Below are positions 63,604 through 64,000 of a stretch of DNA of 64,000 nt, piece by piece (position 1 is the first letter of the stretch; each line of letters begins with the position of its first letter). The notes beneath the pieces are model-generated. The model did not search any database. It was not told the origin of the DNA and was given only the letters and a program-made list of their open reading frames with translations. The translations under genes were made by a program, and so were the position numbers. The stretch spans positions 620,001 to 684,000 of the forward strand of contig NZ_SOMG01000030.1 of the NCBI RefSeq assembly GCF_004402045.1, in the 5' to 3' direction. The DNA comes from Lelliottia nimipressuralis (lineage in GTDB: Bacteria; Pseudomonadota; Gammaproteobacteria; Enterobacterales; Enterobacteriaceae).

Positions 63604-64000
63604 GATATTGCCTCGACATTAGTCATCCTACTCATTTGGCTTTTCGGAGTTCGCCCCATCTATTTTGAAATGGTTTCTGGGATCCATTTATTTCCATACA
63701 GATTTGTCAACAAAAACCCTGCCAGCTTCAATCTTGCAGAAGCTGCTTGTGATATATTTTATATTTTGGTTAGTGCAATAACTGGCAATCAGAACGTTCT
63801 TAAATATGGGTGGTGCAATCACTTCCCGCAACTGACTTTAATAATACGGAATTTCATTTCACTGCCCTATGGATTATATAGTGCAATGCGCCACTTAATG
63901 ACAAAAACAAAGCATCAATAACGGCATCAGTCTCACAATTCAGAACAAAACCTCAAGTGATTAATTATTATCAGAATAAATACCACCTCATCCAGAAAAA
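63604..64000. other. AT-rich right end, no supported gene
   Basis: 397 bp at the right end without a gene I can support. A rightward open frame (63559-63921) starts inside the stefin-like gene, has no ribosome-binding site and resembles nothing I know. The last 80 bp are AT-rich and empty. Confidence 0.5.

Noticed and set aside
63559..63921. 120-codon rightward open frame at the right end
   Set aside because: Begins inside the stefin-like gene, lacks a ribosome-binding site, and has no recognisable family; could be reconsidered if sequence beyond 64000 shows conservation.
59717..64000. Second dif-like site that would mark the far end of a Xer-integrated element
   Set aside because: Looked for the XerC and XerD arms in the right flank; none seen within the window.

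Overview
This window is chromosomal DNA from a nitrogen-fixing member of the Enterobacteriaceae. About half of it is E. coli-like backbone: sotB, ptrR/sad/glsB/yneG/dgcF/uxaB/yneE, tam, nudK-like. A 28-bp sequence at 35582-35609 matches the E. coli replication-terminus site dif at 27 of 28 positions. To its right lies a complete Klebsiella-type nif cluster. Kosakonia, Phytobacter, Klebsiella or a related Enterobacter are all plausible; the sequence alone does not separate them.

Layout. 1-1882: the 5' end of sotB and a tandem pair of PhzF-family genes. 1879-10856: a sugar-acid catabolic island. A leftward operon encodes an Fe-dependent alcohol dehydrogenase, a DHDPS/NAL-type aldolase, a Na+/solute symporter, an Asp-box sialidase-like protein, a YhcH/NanQ-like protein and an SDR. 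A divergent rightward operon encodes a DtnK-like acid-sugar kinase, a PdxA2-like dehydrogenase and a DeoR regulator. 10938-24845: the ptrR-sad-glsB-yneG-dgcF-uxaB-yneE block, with a chemoreceptor inserted between sad and glsB, a second diguanylate cyclase beside dgcF, and several GNAT acetyltransferases. 24862-29392: a two-component system flanked by two exported or membrane redox/hydrolase genes whose upstream regions share a composite motif. 29397-35504: tam, nudK-like, a DeoR regulator, a VOC protein, two small envelope proteins, a PACE efflux pump and an epimerase/LysR pair.

35582-35609 is dif. About 0.9 kb further on begins the nif cluster: nifJ (leftward), nifHDKTY, nifENX, nifUSVWZM, nifF (leftward), nifLA and nifBQ, 20 genes with none visibly broken. 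Each of the seven transcription units has a recognisable sigma-54 -24/-12 element. NifA sites (TGT-N10-ACA) lie at nifJ, nifH, nifE, nifU, nifF/nifL and nifB. Two NtrC-type sites lie upstream of nifLA. Together these give the classical cascade: NtrC activates nifLA, NifA activates the structural, cofactor, cluster-assembly and electron-transfer operons, and NifL restrains NifA under oxygen or fixed nitrogen.

Beyond nifQ, sharing a probable bidirectional terminator with it, is a leftward operon for three alpha-helical proteins of the HBL/NHE/Ahl/Smh pore-forming-toxin type. A terminator-like hairpin separates its first and second genes. Just upstream is a small protein carrying the stefin (cystatin) signature. 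The toxin-plus-stefin locus and the placement of nif next to dif are the most unusual features of the window.
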